NCBI GenBank assembly: GCA_029721435.1 | Contig: CM056584.1 | Span: 9,382,395 to 9,446,394 of the forward strand | DNA from: Gymnothorax reevesii | Lineage: Eukaryota; Chordata; Actinopteri; Anguilliformes; Muraenidae | Direction of reading: 5' to 3' | DNA length: 64,000 nt | Shown: in pieces, positions 61,536 through 64,000 of the stretch | Layout of the letters: the number at the start of each line of letters is the position of its first letter | How positions within the stretch are numbered: the stretch's first letter is position 1 | Program-made: the position numbers and the translations under genes | Notes under the pieces: generated by a model | Database searches by the model: none | What the model was told of the DNA's origin: nothing | What the model saw: only the letters and a program-made list of their open reading frames with translations

Positions 61536-64000
61536 TGTCCTCTATGATGGGAGTATGAGATCAGATGGCTTTTCAGCTTAACCCTGCTTGTGTAAAATGG
61601 AAATTGAGTGACGTTAATGTTTGAATGCTAATGCTAACATGCTAATGCTAGCGATCTAATGTGAGTTCTAATATCTGGTCATTTTCATACCATACGTGTC
61701 CTTTATGATGTTAATAGGAGATCAGATGGCATTTCAGCTTAACCCTGCTTGTGTACAATGGAAATTTAGTGACGTTAATGTTTGAATGCTAATGCTAACA
61801 TGCTAATGCTAGCGATCTAATGTGAGTGCTAATATGTGGTCATTTTTATACTGTACGTGTCCTCTATGATGTTAATAGGAGATCAGATGGCATTTCAGCT
61901 TAACCCTGCTTGTGTAAAATGGAAATTTAGTGACGTTAATGTTTGAATGCTAATGCTAACATGCTAATGCTAGCGATCTAATGTGAGTGCTAATATCTGG
62001 TCATTTTCATACTGTAAGTGTCCTCTATGATGTTAGTATGAGATCAGATGGCATTTCTCCTTCACCCTTCTTGTATTATAAGCAAATTGAGTAATGTTAA
62101 TGTTTCAATGCTAATGCTAACATGCTGATGCTTACATGCTAATGCTAGCAATCTAATGTGAGTGCTAATACCTGGTCATTTTCATACTGTACATGTCTTC
62201 TATGATGGGAGTATGGGATCAGATGGCATTTCAGCTTAACCATGCTTGTGAGTGCTAATATCTGGTCATTTTCATGCTGTACGTGTCCTCTATGATGTTA
62301 ATAGGAGATCAGATGGCATTTCAGCTTAACCCTGCTTGTGTAAAATGGAAATTTAGTGACGTTAATGTTTGAATGCTAATGCTAACATGCTAATGCTAGC
62401 GATCTAATGTGAGTGCTAATATCTGGTCATTTTCATACTGTACGTGTCCTCTATGATGGGAGTATGGGATCAGATGGCATTTCAGCTTAACCCTGCTTGT
62501 GTAAAATGGAAATTGAGTGACATTAATGTTTTAATACTAATGCTAGCATGCTAATGCTAGCGATCTAATGTGGGTGCTAATATCTGGTCATTTTCATACT
62601 GTACGTGTCCTCTATGATGGGAGTATGGGATCAGATGGCATTTCAGCTTAACCCTGCTTGTGTAAAATGGAAATTGAGTGACGTTAATGTTTTAATGCTA
62701 ATGCTAACATGCTAATGCTAGCAATCTAATGTGAGTGCTAATATCTGGTCATTTTCATACTGTACGTGTCCTCTATGATTGGAGTATGGGATCAGATGGC
62801 ATTTCAGCTTAACCCTGCTTGTGTAAAATGGAAATTGAGTGACGTTAATGTTTGAATGCTAATGCTAACATGCTAATGCTAGCGATCTAATGTGAGTTCT
62901 AATATCTGGTCATTTTCATACCATACGTGTCCTTTATGATGTTAATAGGAGATCAGATGGCATTTCAGCTTAACCCTGCTTGTGTACAATGGAAATTTAG
63001 TGACGTTAATGTTTGAATGCTAATGCTAACATGCTAATGCTAGCGATCTAATGTGAGTGCTAATATCTGGTCATTTTCATTCTACACGTGTCCTCTATGA
63101 TGTTCATAGGAGATCAGATGGCATTTCAGCTTAACCCTTCTTGTTTAAAATGGAAATTGAGTTATGTTAATGTTTAAATGCTAATGCTAACATGCTAATG
63201 CTAGCGCTCTAATGTGAATGCTAATATGTGGTCATTTTTATACTGTACGTGTCCTCTATGATGTTAATAGGAGATCAGATGGCATTTCAGCTTAACCCTG
63301 CTTGTGTAAAATGGAAATTTAGTGACGTTAATGTTTGAATGCTAATGCTAACATGCTAATGCAAGTGATCTAATGTGAGTGCTAATACCTGGTCATTTTC
63401 ATACTGTACATGTCTTCTATGATGGGAGTATGGGATCAGACGGCATTTCAGCTTAACCTTGCTTGTGTAAAATGGAAATTGAGTGACGATAATGTTTTAA
63501 TGCTAATGCTAACATGCTAATGCTAGTGATCTAATGTGAGTGCTAATACCTGGTCATTTTCATACTGTACATGTCCTCTATGATGGGAGTATGAGATCAG
63601 ATGGCTTTTCAGCTTAACCCTGCTTGTGTAAAATGGAAATTGAGTGACGTTAATGTTTGAATGCTAATGCTAACATGCTAATGCTAGCGATCTAATGTGA
63701 GTTCTAATATCTGGTCATTTTCATACCATACGTGTCCTTTATGATGTTAATAGGAGATCAGATGGCATTTCAGCTTAACCCTGCTTGTGTACAATGGAAA
63801 TTTAGTGACGTTAATGTTTGAATGCTAATGCTAACATGCTAATGCTAGCGATCTAATGTGAGTGCTAATATCTGGTCATTTTCATTCTACACGTGTCCTC
63901 TATGATGTTCATAGGAGATCAGATGGCATTTCAGCTTAACCCTTCTTGTTTAAAATGGAAATTGAGTTATGTTAATGTTTAAATGCTAATGCTAACATGC
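61536..64000. repeat. Right-hand segment, 16 monomers including a truncated and a partial one
   Basis: Order N O/P Q R D(truncated) Q F G/M N O P Q M N O P(partial). O/P at 61697 is O with the P tail 'atatgtggtcattttt'. Q at 63250 ends with 'gcaagtgatc' and an M-like tail. M at 63411 carries 'gacgataatg', the mark of the blocks at 27738 and 43926. The array runs off the window inside P. Confidence 0.85.
62194..62283. repeat. Truncated D monomer, 90 bp
   Basis: This copy starts like D ('tgtcttctatgatgggag') and ends like D ('catgctgtacg'), but jumps from 'gcttgtg' straight to 'agtgctaatatctgg'. It lacks 71 bp, including the whole 'gctaac' core. In a full monomer both edges of the missing part carry 'tgtg', so a deletion between short direct repeats is the simplest reading. 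It is the only monomer in the window with a large deletion. Confidence 0.9.

Larger units (their letters stand above)
1..64000. repeat. Satellite DNA array, about 161-bp monomer, spans the whole window
   Basis: The same about 161-bp sequence recurs from the first to the last base with no unique sequence between copies. Landmarks in every full copy, in order, are 'tgtcctctatgatg', 'gatcagatggcattt', 'cttgt', 'ttgagtgacgttaatg', 'atgctaacatgctaatgc', 'gatctaatgtgagtgcta' and 'ggtcattttcatactgta'. Starting each copy at 'tgtcc', I count 392 monomers before the partial one at 63894. Lengths are 320 of 161, 61 of 175, four of 162, six of 160 and one of 90 bp, which sums exactly to the observed span. 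All copies are in the same orientation. Monomers of this length are common in centromeric and pericentromeric satellites, but location cannot be read from the sequence. Both array ends lie outside the window. Confidence 0.98.

Noticed and set aside
1..64000. Protein-coding genes or long ORFs
   Set aside because: In the reference monomer, stops such as taa, tag and tga occur in all frames of both strands. The 161-bp period shifts the frame at every copy. No frame I followed stays open for more than roughly 50 codons, and nothing departs from the repeat.
1..64000. CRISPR array
   Set aside because: The units are 160-175 bp, similar over their whole length and contiguous. There are no unique spacers between short conserved repeats.
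1..64000. A bacterial or phage accessory system hidden in the window
   Set aside because: There are no ORFs, RNA genes, terminators or non-repeat DNA. The composition and satellite structure are eukaryotic in character.
1..64000. CENP-B-box-like centromere protein site
   Set aside because: I looked for a sequence resembling the mammalian CENP-B box core and saw none in the monomer. Centromere identity cannot be claimed from the sequence.

Overview
The whole window is one uninterrupted head-to-tail satellite DNA array. I see no gene, RNA gene, transposon or other unique sequence in it. Reading base by base and taking each monomer to start at its 'tgtcc' motif, I can tile all 64,000 bases with 392 monomers plus a 107-bp partial copy at the right edge (63894-64000). 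By hand count, 320 monomers are 161 bp, 61 are 175 bp (a 14-bp internal duplication), four are 162 bp, six are 160 bp and one is cut down to 90 bp. These lengths sum exactly to 63,893. All copies point the same way. GC is about 38% in the one monomer I counted base by base (981-1141).

The source is very probably a eukaryotic satellite block, for example centromeric, pericentromeric or another heterochromatic region, resolved by a long-read assembly. The core motif of alternating 'gctaat' and 'gctaac' units ('atgctaacatgctaatgc') resembles simple dispersed motifs I associate with ray-finned fish genomes. A teleost is my best guess, at only moderate confidence; the sequence alone cannot prove the host or the chromosomal position.

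The array has a layered higher-order structure. I sort monomers into classes by private base changes and name them A to U plus E2, F2, H' and U2, with V-Y for a diverged set. A lower-case i is the 161-bp form of class I, N' is a variant of N, and slashes mark hybrids. The fullest ordered cycle is A B C D E F G H I J K L M N O P Q R D S T U E2 F2 G H' and back to A. Layout: 1-7036, 7037-12098, 12099-15186 and 15187-22005 are four cycles of unequal length (7036, 5062, 3088 and 6819 bp) that differ by whole-monomer insertions and deletions. 22006-25763 is a shortened cycle. 25764-51588 is a mosaic of large block duplications: a 6.39-kb block repeated 16.19 kb away, a block at 22503-25763 repeated 14.2 kb away, a 2778-bp 17-mer present three times (the third copy partial), and nested 2120-, 1813- and 1315-bp duplications. 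51589-54822 is a diverged domain with its own 1127-bp seven-monomer unit in two copies. 54823-64000 returns to the main classes, with a 3262-bp local duplication, a 1974-bp block that also occurs 56.6 kb upstream, and the only truncated monomer.

Nothing here encodes a protein. In the monomer I checked base by base, stops occur in all six frames, and because 161 is not divisible by 3 a reading frame rotates from copy to copy, so frames close within about one monomer. The biology on view is satellite evolution: unequal crossing-over, hybrid monomers and what looks like decay of CpG sites. Class letters and counts come from manual reading; a dot-plot or alignment would be needed for exact identities.
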